A stretch of DNA of 64,000 nt from an uncultured Eubacterium sp. (GTDB lineage Bacteria; Bacillota; Clostridia; Lachnospirales; Lachnospiraceae): positions 1 through 64,000 of the forward strand of contig CAMUHY010000001.1 of the NCBI GenBank assembly GCA_947088865.1, written 5' to 3'. Below the pieces are notes generated by a model. The model saw nothing but the letters and a program-made list of their open reading frames with translations. It was not told the origin of the DNA and made no database searches. Of this stretch, positions 28,671 through 38,859 are shown in pieces. Each line of letters starts with the position of its first letter. Position 1 is the stretch's first letter. The translations under genes were made by a program, and so were the position numbers.

Positions 28671-28697
28671 ATCTATTTATAGTGGTCTACTTGCATA

Positions 28698-30743
28698 TCA
28701 TTCCACATGTGATGATGCTGTCGATAAATTCTTTACGCGTTCTGCTACTACGTGGATTCCATTATACTGTTCCTGTAAAGATACACTTGATTTTTCTGTA
28801 AGCTGTGCTGTATTTGCCGAAACCTCGCTAATCCTTTCAACAGCCTCAACAATTGAATGATTAATATTATGCATCTGTTGTATCATACCTTCTATTTCTT
28901 GTATTGAACCGGCAATCCTGCCATTCATTTCTTCAAACTGTGTAAAAATATTCCGCACTTCATTGACTGCTTCGGACTGATTGACAATATCTTCCTTCAT
29001 CTGTATCATATCCTGAACAATATTTTCAATTTCCGTACAAAACATTTGAATAATCTGTTCAATATTTAAGGTGGCTGCTGCTGAGTCCGATGCAAGATTG
29101 CCGATAGATTCTGCCACCACCATAAAACCTCGTCCTTGTTCTCCAGACCTAGCTGCTTCTATCCCTGCATTTAACGACAACAACTTTGTTTTGGAAGAAA
29201 TTGCTGTAATGGTATTTACAATTTCTGAAACTTTTTTTGATTCTTCCTTTAAATTAATAATCGTCTCATACGTGCCTTCCATCTTCTTTATTGTAATCTC
29301 ATTACATTCACTAAATTTTTCGATATCTTTTATGCCGTCGTTGCCTGTCTCTATAAAATGCTGTGCTTCTACTGTTAATTTTTCGCTCTGTTTCATTAAC
29401 TGCTCAAATTTTTCAATCATTTCATTTGTATTTAAAAGAACCTGCTCGGAATCTCGTTTTTGTTCCTCTGTTCCCTCTGATATTTTATGTACAGATTCAT
29501 TGATAATTCCCATATTTCTCTCAATATCATCCAAATGACCTGAACTTTGCACAACCTCCGTCGAAAAAACAGTCAACCGATTTAATACACCTGATATTTT
29601 GGCAATCATCAAATTAAAACTTTTAGAAAGCATCCCCAATTCATTTCGACCGCTCTCATCTGCCTGTATTGAAAAATCCCCTTCGGCAGCCGCGCCTACC
29701 AACTGATTTAATGAGATAATCGGTTTGGTCAATTTTCGTGCCAATATAATAATAACCACCACAGCCGCCGTAATAAAAATCATTGCAATAAAAATTAATA
29801 TCATAATCACTTGATTTAACACGGCTGTTGCAGAAGATTTTTCCTGCAACGTCAAAACAGACCATGAATCCGACTCTCCTTTTAGCTGAATTGGAACGTA
29901 ACTAATATAATATTCTTTTCCATTATCAGAAATTTCTTCAACACCATTTTTTCCAGACATAACCGATTGAATAACAGTTTGAAACTCTTGTGACAGTTCA
30001 AAATTTTGTTCCTCTGTAATAATATTGCCGCTAGAATCGGTCAATACTGTTCCATTGGCATCTTTTTTGGATATTGTTTTTGTTAACGTCTTATAATTAT
30101 ACTGTTCCTCAATCTGCACACTGTCTGGATGTGCAACAACAATTCCCTCTCCGTCAATAACAAATGACAATTCTTTCTCCTGTGTATTGGAATATTCTTT
30201 AATCATATCCTGCAAATAATCCAACTTTAAATCGGCAGCAAAAACACCAATAAATTGTTCTTTTCTATACATTGGAAAAAAAATAGAAGCACACGGCATT
30301 CCCGTATTAACAGAATAATAAGATTTCGATACAAACGATTTTTGAGACTGTGTTACTTCTTTAAACCACCAACGCTGTGAACGGTCTGCCAATGTTCCAG
30401 TAGAACGCCCTGTCTGCATTCCATCGCTTCCTTGCACATACAGCAATTCAAAATAAGGATTTCTATCTGTACAGTTTTTAAGAATAGAACTTTGTACAGG
30501 TGTCTCCATAGACAAGATACTTGGATTAACCGATAATTCCTCCGCCACATTATAAGCGCCGTCAATAAATATTTGGATACTTTCTGACAGCAATCCAGCA
30601 CGTTCTTTATTTTTAATTTGAATTTCTTTTTTATAAAAAGAAATAAAAAATGCTGCAATAATTGTAACTAATACCATCGCAAGTAAAGTAACAATAGCAA
30701 TCATTGGTACGAGCATTTGTTTAAAAATGCTTTTGCGTTTCAT
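28698..30743 (-). CDS. Methyl-accepting chemotaxis protein (dCache type)
   Basis: A 681-residue chemoreceptor. Membrane segments lie at about 12-35 and 300-325. Between them is a dCache ligand domain with [11 protein letters not shown]...[19 protein letters not shown]...[18 protein letters not shown] follows ([22 protein letters not shown]), then the signalling domain with tip [31 protein letters not shown]. The tip carries several departures from consensus (SIGNLA for EVRKLA). The start at 30743 has AAGGAG 7 nt upstream; an ATG 6 nt earlier is too close to it. Monocistronic. Confidence 0.95.
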   Translation of the reverse strand: MKRKSIFKQMLVPMIAIVTLLAMVLVTIIAAFFISFYKKEIQIKNKERAGLLSESIQIFIDGAYNVAEELSVNPSILSMETPVQSSILKNCTDRNPYFELLYVQGSDGMQTGRSTGTLADRSQRWWFKEVTQSQKSFVSKSYYSVNTGMPCASIFFPMYRKEQFIGVFAADLKLDYLQDMIKEYSNTQEKELSFVIDGEGIVVAHPDSVQIEEQYNYKTLTKTISKKDANGTVLTDSSGNIITEEQNFELSQEFQTVIQSVMSGKNGVEEISDNGKEYYISYVPIQLKGESDSWSVLTLQEKSSATAVLNQVIMILIFIAMIFITAAVVVIIILARKLTKPIISLNQLVGAAAEGDFSIQADESGRNELGMLSKSFNLMIAKISGVLNRLTVFSTEVVQSSGHLDDIERNMGIINESVHKISEGTEEQKRDSEQVLLNTNEMIEKFEQLMKQSEKLTVEAQHFIETGNDGIKDIEKFSECNEITIKKMEGTYETIINLKEESKKVSEIVNTITAISSKTKLLSLNAGIEAARSGEQGRGFMVVAESIGNLASDSAAATLNIEQIIQMFCTEIENIVQDMIQMKEDIVNQSEAVNEVRNIFTQFEEMNGRIAGSIQEIEGMIQQMHNINHSIVEAVERISEVSANTAQLTEKSSVSLQEQYNGIHVVAERVKNLSTASSHVE

Positions 30744-30906
30744 ATTCATTCTCCTTTATTATATATCTTATTGGTGACATTCTTCTGCCTGTTATCAGCA
30801 AGCAAAAACAATTGTAATTATTTTAGCACAAAACATTTTGGCAAAGCAAGCCATATATCAAAAGAGCTTAATTTATTCTTGATTCGCTAACACTCTTTTT
30901 TATACA

Positions 30907-30940
30907 AAAAAGGAACTGTGTATAAACAACAGCTCCTTTA
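30907..30940 (-). terminator. Terminator after the large surface protein
   Basis: Minus-strand stem AAAGGAGCTGT / ACAGTTCCTTT with single bulged bases, followed by TTTTTTG. A second weaker AAAGAG/CTCTTT hairpin lies just beyond. Confidence 0.75.
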
Positions 30941-30964
30941 ATCATTTACAAATATTTTTTTACT

Positions 30965-33900
30965 TTACTTTTTCTTTGTGCTATAAACAATTTTTCCAAT
31001 CATGCCAATACCAGATATAAAGAATAGTGTAATCCATAACAAAAAATTATTTTTATCACCCGATTGCGGCGCATCGGATTTTTTATCGTCATCTTCTGGT
31101 TGAGAAATATCTGGTTTTTTATCGTTATCTTCTGGCTTAGAATCATCTGGCTTTTTATTGTCGTCTTCTGGTTTAGATGAATCATCTGGTTTGTTATTTT
31201 CATCATCCGACAAGCCCGCCTCAATTTCAAATGCAGCAGATGTTTTACCATCTAAATAATGAATTGTCAAACGATGATTTCCAACAGAAAGTGTATTTAG
31301 ATAATGTTCCTTTAATGTAATAATGGTACTGCCTTCTTTTATCGTATAGCTTTCTTTATCAACAAGTTTTTCATCAATAAAAATACTCTTTAATTTTTGA
31401 ACAGAACCATTTGCCTTAAACGTAATACTTCCATTAGAATCTTTTGTCCATTTGCTTCCATCACCCTCAAGCATTTTATAGTCAAGCAATGCTTTCCATA
31501 CAGCTTCTAAGTTTTTTGTATCAACAAATGATTTTTCATATTCGGTCATTGATTCTAACATATCATTTGCCTGTTTTGCAGCAATTTCTATATCCATATC
31601 ATCAGGGCTTACATTATCTGCACTTGGCAATTTTGAAATAAAATCCATTGTCGTTTGGATTTTTTGGATACTTTCCAACGCTTCTGTAATACAGGTTATA
31701 CTTGCATGAATTTCTTGCTTTTCTGCTTGTGTATAATGATTGTTATACTTACTCAACACAGTTTCTAATGCAATTTTTGCTTTTTCTAAAGCTTCTTTAT
31801 CCGTTAATTTTATGGTATCCTTTGATATTCCCTCAACGACTTTTATCTCTTCTGCATTTAATGCTTCTTGTACTGTTGAAACCACATCCATCAATTTTGT
31901 TGCTGTTGTTTTTAAATCACTTACTGCACTTTTTTCTTTTTCTGTTAAATTGCTTGACTGCAATAATACTTCTATATCTTGCATAAGCACTTCAATTTTG
32001 GACGTATCATTTGATGTTACAGCTTCTATATTATACTGATTTATTGCTGTTTCAATTCGCACAAACTCTTTTTGTACTTCTGCAACTTTTGCAAGAAGTT
32101 TATCACACAAAGCAGAAATATGTTGTAAATCTTGTTTTTCTTTTTCGGTATAATGGCTTCCATACTCTTTTAAGATAGATTCAATCGTGCTTTTTGCTTT
32201 TTCTAAAGCTGCATTGTCACTTGAATTAACCGCTGCTTCTGTTATATTTTCAACCGCCTTTATCTCCTCTGCATTCAATGCTTCTTGCGCCGTTGAAACC
32301 ACGTCCATCAATTTTGCTGCTGTTGTTTTTAAATCATTAACTACATTTATTTCTTCTTTCGTCAAATTGCCTAATAACAATAATACTTCTATATCTTGCA
32401 TAAGTACTTCTATTTCTAACGCATCATTTAACGTCACCGTTTCCACATCATAATTATTTATTGCTGTTTCAATTCGCACAAACTCTTTTTGTACTTCTGC
32501 GACTTTTGCAAGAAGTTTATCACACAGAGCAGAAATATGTTGTAAATCTTGCTTTTCTTTTTCAGTATAATGATTGCCATATTCTTTTAAGATGGATTCA
32601 ATCATGCTTTTTGCTTTTTCTAAAACTGCATTGTCACTTGAATTAACTGTTGCTTCTGTTATATTTTCAACTGCTTTTATCTCCTCTGCATTCAATGCTT
32701 CTTGCGCCGTAGTAATGACTTGTATCAATGTTGTTGCAGTCATTTTTAAATGTTCAACGGCACTTTTTTCTTCTTCTGTCAAATTATTGGATTGCAGCAA
32801 TGCATCTATATCTTGTATAAGCGCTTTAATTTCTGCTTCTTCATTTGATGTTACAGCAGCAATATCATATTGATTTATCCTATTTTCAACGCTCAGCAAT
32901 TCTTTTTCAATCGCTGCAATTGTTTCAAGAAGCGTGTTGCATTTATTAATAATTGCCTCTATTTGGCTTTTTTCCTCCTCCGATGCCTGTAACATATCAA
33001 TATCAATCGTATTTACCGCAAGCAATGTCTGTTTATCTGCCGATGTAACATTATCCTCTGTAATATCCTTAATCGAATCAGCAAGACTGCTAATTGGCTT
33101 CATAGTTATTGTAACAACCGTTTCATTTTTTGCTTTATCTACTGCTTTTATTACATAAGTTTTATCCGCATTTCCAACAAGGCTTATATTACCTGAAACA
33201 ACTTCTCCATTTACTGTAATGATATCTATATTTTTATCGGTCACTTCTACCTTTTGTGTTGTATAATAAACTTCCCCATCTTTTACTCCCGTAATTACAG
33301 GCGATGTCAAGTCAAACTCTGTACCATCGGAAGCAAAACAAACGATATTTCCAGCTTGGTCTGTTACTTTTACATAAATAATAAAATTTTCCCTATCATT
33401 GGCAGTAATACTAAACTGATTTGCACTTACCCATTCTGTAACCGTTTTGAGCTGTTCTTCTGTCAATATTTCTTGTGATTTAAAATAAACAATATCATCT
33501 ATTCCACTTAAAGAATCTTGTGCCGTTATACAAACATCAATATTTTCCTTAAAGAACAGACCAAAAGAAATCGTATGAAGAAACTTTTTAACCGAATTTT
33601 CATTAAATGTAATATCATACTGTTCTGGACTTGTTTTATCAATTTTATAACTTTCGGTCACAGCAAGAGAAATCTCTCCTGTTTCTATATTTTTTACATA
33701 AAATGTAATAGAACCCTTATCCGTTTCTTCTGTTTTTGTAAAACTTGTCACCCACTCATCATTTAATGTATTACCCGTTGAAAGCAGATAACCATCGTTT
33801 GCTGTAATAACAAAATCCTCATTTGTCCAGCCATTGTTATTTAATACTGCAATGTAATCCACACCATTTGCTGGCTGATACTCATTTATAATCTCAAAAG

Positions 33901-36718
33901 TAGCACTTCCATTGACAATATAATTTCCTCCAACCTTGTCTGTAATTATCACATTTGCTGTACCCACATTTATATTATTTTCATAGGATACATCATACTC
34001 ACTTGAAGGAATAATGATATCTCCATCCTTTACAACCACAAAAGGCTCTTTTGCTGTTCCATCATAAGAAAATTGATGTTCTGAAAGCTCAATCGTTGGA
34101 TTTTCAACCTCCGTTGGATTTTCAACATGAATTGTAAATGGATATGTATAAGCCCCAAATTGATTGGTTTGCTGCATAACAGGAACATTGCCCTCAAAAC
34201 GATATTCTCCTAGTTCCAAACCATTTAAATAATCTTTTTTCAATGTAAATTCAAAGGTATCATTTTCTAACAACTCTGTATAATGCTGTGTATCTAAAAA
34301 TTTATGCTCTGTAAAATCCCATAAGTACGAAAATGAGCGGCTAAATCCATCACCGTAAAAAGAAAGTGTAATATCCTCTGCCATTCCTTTGACAAAAGTA
34401 AATGTATCTTCTTTCGGTGCTTTGATAAACTTTACATAACAGTCATATGTGCCAACTTTTCCATTCATATTTTGTTCGATTTGAACATGAACCCATCCTA
34501 TACCATCAACGGTTAATTGGTCGTTCTCAATAGAGACATTAGGAATTGTCGTTCCTTCTGATAAAATGGAATAGGTAAATACAGCCTTTTTCCCATTATG
34601 TTCTGTTACTGGACAGCTTGAAGTCAAATCCGTATAAATATCTTTTAAGGTAACCGTCGTTGATGGTTCTTCACTATTGAAGGCAAATACCTTTTGTATA
34701 AAATTTGATGAATAGACTTCACATTTGCAAAGATTTTGCAATGTATCCATACACCATGCTGTTCCAAACCATATTTGTTCGCCTGTCTCAGTATATCTCG
34801 AACAAGAATCCGTTTTTAAACCATAATCTGAAATTGCTGATACAAACTGTGTATTTAATGTATCTTTTGGCGCTTCCACAATTGAAGAATTGCCCCTCTG
34901 TTCAGGAACTTTTTCTCCGTCATAGTCTAGCCATTGAACGCGTGCAACACCTTCTGGAATTTCATTAAAATGCAGCGGTGTCCCATGAGTGGTACGGATT
35001 AATATTGGATTGTTCTGAAAGATAGTCTTTGGCATCTGGGTTATCATAAATCCAATAACACGCAATGCACCGCCGTCAATCGTCAGTGTCTGAGCGCAAG
35101 ACTGTGGTCCATTATCGTCATCTACCAATGTAAAATCATAATAATTGACATAACTATCCTTAAAAATAACATTGGTAAATTGATTATGATTCAAATAATA
35201 ACCAATTAAAACAGGATTATCATTACCTGAAATATTAAAATTAGCCTCCTGAAAAACACCCCATCTTCCCTCTTTAGAACCGCAATTCAAATAAGAAAGA
35301 GTTGATTCTTTAGCATTTTTTAATACATCTTGTTTCATTTGAAAATTTGTAGGCGTCAACACACTTGCATTATCAAACGTAATGGATAATGTATTTTCTA
35401 TTGCGGAAGAAAGATGTAAAAGTGCTACATTAGTGTCTTTTAAAGTAATTGAAACATTTTGAAGATTGTTTGTATTGTGTTGCCCAAAATAAAGGTATGT
35501 ATTTGAAAATGTATCTCCAACGGCTTCAAATGAGAAATCGCGATGAAGAATTGTATTTTCATTCATCTGTGAATAAACATAGTCAACACTGCCTCCTTTT
35601 AGATGAATTTCTGCTTCGCCTACTTCAGCAATTGTTGTCTCTCCATCATAATTATTAAAAGCGGCGCCTGTACCAACGATTGTAGGAACATAACCATTAT
35701 TTAACGTAATCGTTGCCTTTCCTGTTACGCTTGATTGTTCTTCACCGCCACCATATATCCAACAGCCATTAAAGGTGCCATCATTAATGATAATATTGCT
35801 GCTGCCGACAGTAGCGCCTCGCCAGCCGCCGCCTCCATATATATTGTGATTAAACAAACCGCCATTAATTGTAATTGTCGTACTGCCTGCTACTTCAGAT
35901 ATAACACTGTTGTCATATCCTGCACCGCCGCCGTATATCCAACCATTTGCTATTGTATTTTCACCAAACGTAAGTGCTGTATTTCCTTCAACTGTCCCGG
36001 AATTTTCATTACCGCCAAAGACTGAAGAAACAACTGCAGATTGCACATCAATATTGGTATTTCCATGAATGCGCCCAACACAATTGCCGCCATACATTTT
36101 ATTTACCATATGACCGCCGTCCATATCAATATATGTATTGCCATCAATTTCTCCTGCACGGTTTCCTCCAAAAGTCCATAAAATATTACCACCAGATATA
36201 TGAACATGGGTGTCGCCAATCAGCGTGCCATTTTGATTACCGCCATATAAAGCCCAAACTGTACAATCATCAGATGTATCAGTAGCACCTGTCAGTGTAA
36301 TATTGGTATTATAGGTGCATACTCCATCTTTCGCACCGCCATAGATAGATGAATTTGTAAGAAAATATCCGCCCTGTTCCTCAGAATAATAAATTCCTCC
36401 TCCATCTAGCGTACCACTACCTTGAAAAGAAGTAATTTCTTCGTCAGATTCACCTATACCATTCCCATTAGAATCAATAAACAATTTTGCATAATTGATA
36501 TTTGTCTCTGAAGCTACAATTAATAATGGCTGCCCATTTGCATAAATATGATGCTGATAGTCCTGTGTTGTCTCATACGTCACCTCGCCAGGTTCATCCG
36601 AAGCCGCAAAAGCATACTGTTTTATCGGAACGATTGGCAATATGGTCGAAGTAATCATAAACGCCGTCATCAACAAGCTTATCCGCCTTTTTCTCTTCTT
36701 TTTTATCCCTTTTTTCAT
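30965..36718 (-). CDS. Large cell-wall-anchored surface protein
   Basis: A 1917-residue secreted protein with a Sec signal peptide (about 1-39, ending AFA). Residues about 90-400 hold many short repeats with YGG, GGN and GGG turns, like a right-handed beta-helix or adhesin passenger. The middle part contains Ig/Big-like segments (FSYDGTAKEPFVVVKDG, TSPVITGVKDGEVYYTTQKVEV). Residues about 1270-1690 contain helical repeats of 139 residues. A Pro/Asp/Lys spacer (PEDDNKKPDDS) precedes a sorting-like signal: APQSGD, a hydrophobic segment and the tail KIVYSTKKK. The motif is non-canonical for LPxTG sortases. The putative Shine-Dalgarno is 14 nt from the ATG, unusually far. Probable adhesin; ligand unknown. 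Confidence 0.88.
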   Translation of the reverse strand: MKKGIKKKRKRRISLLMTAFMITSTILPIVPIKQYAFAASDEPGEVTYETTQDYQHHIYANGQPLLIVASETNINYAKLFIDSNGNGIGESDEEITSFQGSGTLDGGGIYYSEEQGGYFLTNSSIYGGAKDGVCTYNTNITLTGATDTSDDCTVWALYGGNQNGTLIGDTHVHISGGNILWTFGGNRAGEIDGNTYIDMDGGHMVNKMYGGNCVGRIHGNTNIDVQSAVVSSVFGGNENSGTVEGNTALTFGENTIANGWIYGGGAGYDNSVISEVAGSTTITINGGLFNHNIYGGGGWRGATVGSSNIIINDGTFNGCWIYGGGEEQSSVTGKATITLNNGYVPTIVGTGAAFNNYDGETTIAEVGEAEIHLKGGSVDYVYSQMNENTILHRDFSFEAVGDTFSNTYLYFGQHNTNNLQNVSITLKDTNVALLHLSSAIENTLSITFDNASVLTPTNFQMKQDVLKNAKESTLSYLNCGSKEGRWGVFQEANFNISGNDNPVLIGYYLNHNQFTNVIFKDSYVNYYDFTLVDDDNGPQSCAQTLTIDGGALRVIGFMITQMPKTIFQNNPILIRTTHGTPLHFNEIPEGVARVQWLDYDGEKVPEQRGNSSIVEAPKDTLNTQFVSAISDYGLKTDSCSRYTETGEQIWFGTAWCMDTLQNLCKCEVYSSNFIQKVFAFNSEEPSTTVTLKDIYTDLTSSCPVTEHNGKKAVFTYSILSEGTTIPNVSIENDQLTVDGIGWVHVQIEQNMNGKVGTYDCYVKFIKAPKEDTFTFVKGMAEDITLSFYGDGFSRSFSYLWDFTEHKFLDTQHYTELLENDTFEFTLKKDYLNGLELGEYRFEGNVPVMQQTNQFGAYTYPFTIHVENPTEVENPTIELSEHQFSYDGTAKEPFVVVKDGDIIIPSSEYDVSYENNINVGTANVIITDKVGGNYIVNGSATFEIINEYQPANGVDYIAVLNNNGWTNEDFVITANDGYLLSTGNTLNDEWVTSFTKTEETDKGSITFYVKNIETGEISLAVTESYKIDKTSPEQYDITFNENSVKKFLHTISFGLFFKENIDVCITAQDSLSGIDDIVYFKSQEILTEEQLKTVTEWVSANQFSITANDRENFIIYVKVTDQAGNIVCFASDGTEFDLTSPVITGVKDGEVYYTTQKVEVTDKNIDIITVNGEVVSGNISLVGNADKTYVIKAVDKAKNETVVTITMKPISSLADSIKDITEDNVTSADKQTLLAVNTIDIDMLQASEEEKSQIEAIINKCNTLLETIAAIEKELLSVENRINQYDIAAVTSNEEAEIKALIQDIDALLQSNNLTEEEKSAVEHLKMTATTLIQVITTAQEALNAEEIKAVENITEATVNSSDNAVLEKAKSMIESILKEYGNHYTEKEKQDLQHISALCDKLLAKVAEVQKEFVRIETAINNYDVETVTLNDALEIEVLMQDIEVLLLLGNLTKEEINVVNDLKTTAAKLMDVVSTAQEALNAEEIKAVENITEAAVNSSDNAALEKAKSTIESILKEYGSHYTEKEKQDLQHISALCDKLLAKVAEVQKEFVRIETAINQYNIEAVTSNDTSKIEVLMQDIEVLLQSSNLTEKEKSAVSDLKTTATKLMDVVSTVQEALNAEEIKVVEGISKDTIKLTDKEALEKAKIALETVLSKYNNHYTQAEKQEIHASITCITEALESIQKIQTTMDFISKLPSADNVSPDDMDIEIAAKQANDMLESMTEYEKSFVDTKNLEAVWKALLDYKMLEGDGSKWTKDSNGSITFKANGSVQKLKSIFIDEKLVDKESYTIKEGSTIITLKEHYLNTLSVGNHRLTIHYLDGKTSAAFEIEAGLSDDENNKPDDSSKPEDDNKKPDDSKPEDNDKKPDISQPEDDDKKSDAPQSGDKNNFLLWITLFFISGIGMIGKIVYSTKKK
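31650..32900 (-). repeat. Three tandem ~417-bp coding repeats in the surface protein
   Basis: Units of 139 codons recur with a period of 417 bp: for example the stretch encoding FVRIETAIN starts near 32461 and 32044. The first two units are nearly identical over EKQDLQHISALCDKLLAKVA, which points to recent duplication. The last unit is more diverged and partial. Confidence 0.8.
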
Positions 36719-36786
36719 AAAAATTTTTAGAACTCCTTTTTTATAATGTTTTTTATTGCTTTTTCTTAAAAAACAAACTTTATAAA

Positions 36787-36815
36787 ATTATACAAAAAAG
36801 AATTTTTTCAATCAA
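36787..36815 (-). promoter_or_regulatory. Probable promoter of the surface protein gene
   Basis: Minus-strand TTGATT (36810-36815), a 17-bp spacer and a perfect TATAAT (36787-36792), giving an untranslated leader of about 60 nt. Confidence 0.65.
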
Positions 36816-36923
36816 TATAATTATCCTAAATGGTGATTATTTTACCTAAATATTTATATAACTCTTTTTCTTTTGTTTTTAAATTTGATTTTCCATAATT
36901 TGTAAATCATTTTCTTTTGTTTT

Positions 36924-36990
36924 TTATGTTTAAATTTTACATTAATTTTACAATACTATGATATTGGATTTGATATTGATTTTATATGAT
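36924..36990 (+). promoter_or_regulatory. Possible Pho box and promoter before pstS
   Basis: TTTACA occurs at 36936-36941 and 36947-36952, starting 11 bp apart, with a weaker TTATGT about 11 bp upstream. PhoB/PhoP boxes are made of such 11-bp-phased repeats. A candidate -10, TATGAT, lies at 36985-36990. The operon encodes its own PhoB and PhoR, so control by them is expected. Confidence 0.4.
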
Positions 36991-37063
36991 ATGGCTGTAA
37001 GTTCAAAACAAAAAGTCAAATCCCCCACAATAAGCTATGGGGACATGAAAGGAGCATGAAACA

Positions 37064-37948
37064 ATGAAAAAACAAATAAAGCACATAACACTTGTACTTT
37101 CAAGCATTCTTATCCTATTCCTGATAACTGGATGCAGCAATAATGCAAACGACCCTTTTAACAAAGAAAAAGAAATCCATACTCTTACCCGTGAGGACGG
37201 TTCTGGAACACGCAGTGCGTTTATCGAATTGTTTGGCATTGAACAAAAAAATAAGGATGGTGAAAAAATAGACCATACAACCAATTTGGCAGCCGTTACC
37301 AATTCAACTTCTGTTATGATGACTACGATTGCTGGAGATTTATATTCCATTGGTTATATTTCGCTTGGCTCTATGAATAATACGGTAAAAGCTATTCCAA
37401 TTGACGGCGCAGATGCTACAATAGAAAATATCAAAAATGGCACCTATAAAATTGCCCGTCCTTTTAATATTGCTACAAAAGAGAGCTTAAGCGATACGGC
37501 ACAAGATTTTATTAATTTTATTATGAGTGCAGACGGACAAACCATTATTGAAAATAAGGGGTATGTTTCCATAGCAAATGGAGAACCTTACAATAATAAG
37601 AATGTTTCTGGTAAAATTGTTGTAGCCGGTTCAAGCTCTGTAACGCCAATTATGGAAAAACTTAAAGAAGCTTATCTTGAAAAAAATCCTGACGTTACGA
37701 TTGAAATTCAGCAAAGCGACTCTTCTACTGGAATGTCCGACACCATTGATGGAACTTGTGACATTGGCATGGCTTCCCGTGAATTAAAAGATTCTGAACT
37801 TGCCAAAGGATTAACAGCTACGGTTATTGCAATGGACGGTATTGCTGTTATTACAAATAACAATAACCCTATAAATGAACTTACCACAGAACAAGTAAAG
37901 GATGTTTTCACAGGCAGCTTTACAAAATGGAACGATATTATACCATAA
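37064..37948 (+). CDS. pstS: Phosphate-binding lipoprotein, domain order permuted
   Basis: A 294-residue lipoprotein; the lipobox LFLITGC gives a lipidated Cys near residue 24. It captures phosphate for the PstCAB importer. Phosphate-binding segments are REDGSGTRSAF and VAGSSSVTPIMEKLKEAY. In textbook PstS the AGSSSV part comes first and the GSGTR part later; here the GSGTR half is N-terminal (about 36-180) and the AGSSSV half is C-terminal (about 181-294), as if circularly permuted. I recall this order in other Lachnospirales, so it is probably a stable lineage variant. First gene of the pst-pho operon; AAAGGAG precedes the ATG. Confidence 0.92.
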   Translation: MKKQIKHITLVLSSILILFLITGCSNNANDPFNKEKEIHTLTREDGSGTRSAFIELFGIEQKNKDGEKIDHTTNLAAVTNSTSVMMTTIAGDLYSIGYISLGSMNNTVKAIPIDGADATIENIKNGTYKIARPFNIATKESLSDTAQDFINFIMSADGQTIIENKGYVSIANGEPYNNKNVSGKIVVAGSSSVTPIMEKLKEAYLEKNPDVTIEIQQSDSSTGMSDTIDGTCDIGMASRELKDSELAKGLTATVIAMDGIAVITNNNNPINELTTEQVKDVFTGSFTKWNDIIP

Positions 37949-38010
37949 TTTAGTGCTTCTTTTTGCACATAAGCAAGTGCCGAGACTATTATACCATAGG
38001 AGTAAAACTT

Positions 38011-38859
38011 ATGAAGCATTTTAAAGAAACAATCATGAAAATTCTGTTTTTTCTGACAGCTTGTATTTCAATTGCAGCCGTTATTTTAATCTGTATATTT
38101 TTGTTTGCAAACGGTATTCCAGCAATAAAAGAAATCGGAATTTTTAAATTTCTGTTTGGAACGACATGGAGACCTGCAAATAACCTTTATGGGATTTTTC
38201 CAATGATTATTGGCTCCCTTTATGTAACTGCTGGCGCACTGTTTATCGGTGTGCCGATTGGTATACTGACAGCAGTATTTATGGCATACTTCTGCCCTAA
38301 ATTCATCTATAAACCGATGAAATCTGCAATCCACTTAATGGCAGGGATTCCATCTGTTGTATATGGTTTCTTTGGTTTGGTTGTCTTAGTGCCTTTTGTG
38401 CGTGAAACCTTTGGCGGACGCGGCATGAGTGTTTTAACAGCCTCTGTTTTATTAGGGCTTATGATACTGCCTACCATCATCAGTATATCTGAAACATCCA
38501 TACGCGCCGTTCCCAAAAGCTATTATGAAGGTGCCATTGCACTTGGCGCTTCCCACGAACGAAGCGTGTTTTTCACTATTCTTCCTGCTGCCAAAAGCGG
38601 TATTTTTTCAAGTGTCGTCTTAGGAATCGGGCGAGCGATTGGTGAGACTATGGCTGTTATGATGGTTGCAGGAAATCAACCCGCTATCCCAGACAGTCTT
38701 ACCTCTGGCGTTCGTACACTGACAACCAATATTGTATTAGAAATGGGATACTCTACGGATTTACACCGTGAAGCGCTGATTGCCACAGCAGTCGTTTTAT
38801 TTGTGTTTATTTTAATGATTAATTTATCGTTATCCCTCATTAAAAGGAAGGTGAAATAA
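38011..38859 (+). CDS. pstC: Phosphate ABC transporter permease PstC
   Basis: A 282-residue membrane permease of the high-affinity phosphate importer, with about six transmembrane helices. The binding-protein-dependent transport signature is seen as SYYEGAIALGASHERSVFFTILPAAKSGI (EAA loop). The TTWRPANNLYGIFPMIIGSLYVT segment is typical of PstC. The start at 38011 is set by AGGAG 8 nt upstream; the frame is open 16 codons earlier without a site. It is followed directly by pstA with no gap. Confidence 0.95.
   Translation: MKHFKETIMKILFFLTACISIAAVILICIFLFANGIPAIKEIGIFKFLFGTTWRPANNLYGIFPMIIGSLYVTAGALFIGVPIGILTAVFMAYFCPKFIYKPMKSAIHLMAGIPSVVYGFFGLVVLVPFVRETFGGRGMSVLTASVLLGLMILPTIISISETSIRAVPKSYYEGAIALGASHERSVFFTILPAAKSGIFSSVVLGIGRAIGETMAVMMVAGNQPAIPDSLTSGVRTLTTNIVLEMGYSTDLHREALIATAVVLFVFILMINLSLSLIKRKVK

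Noticed and set aside
30745-30835. Sigma-28 promoter before the second chemoreceptor (GCTGATAA-like -10)
   Set aside because: No TAAA-type -35 at the proper distance.
31740-32873. Several plus-strand frames of 88-99 codons with similar sequence
   Set aside because: They are antisense images of the tandem coding repeats in the surface protein; their mutual similarity comes from that repeat.
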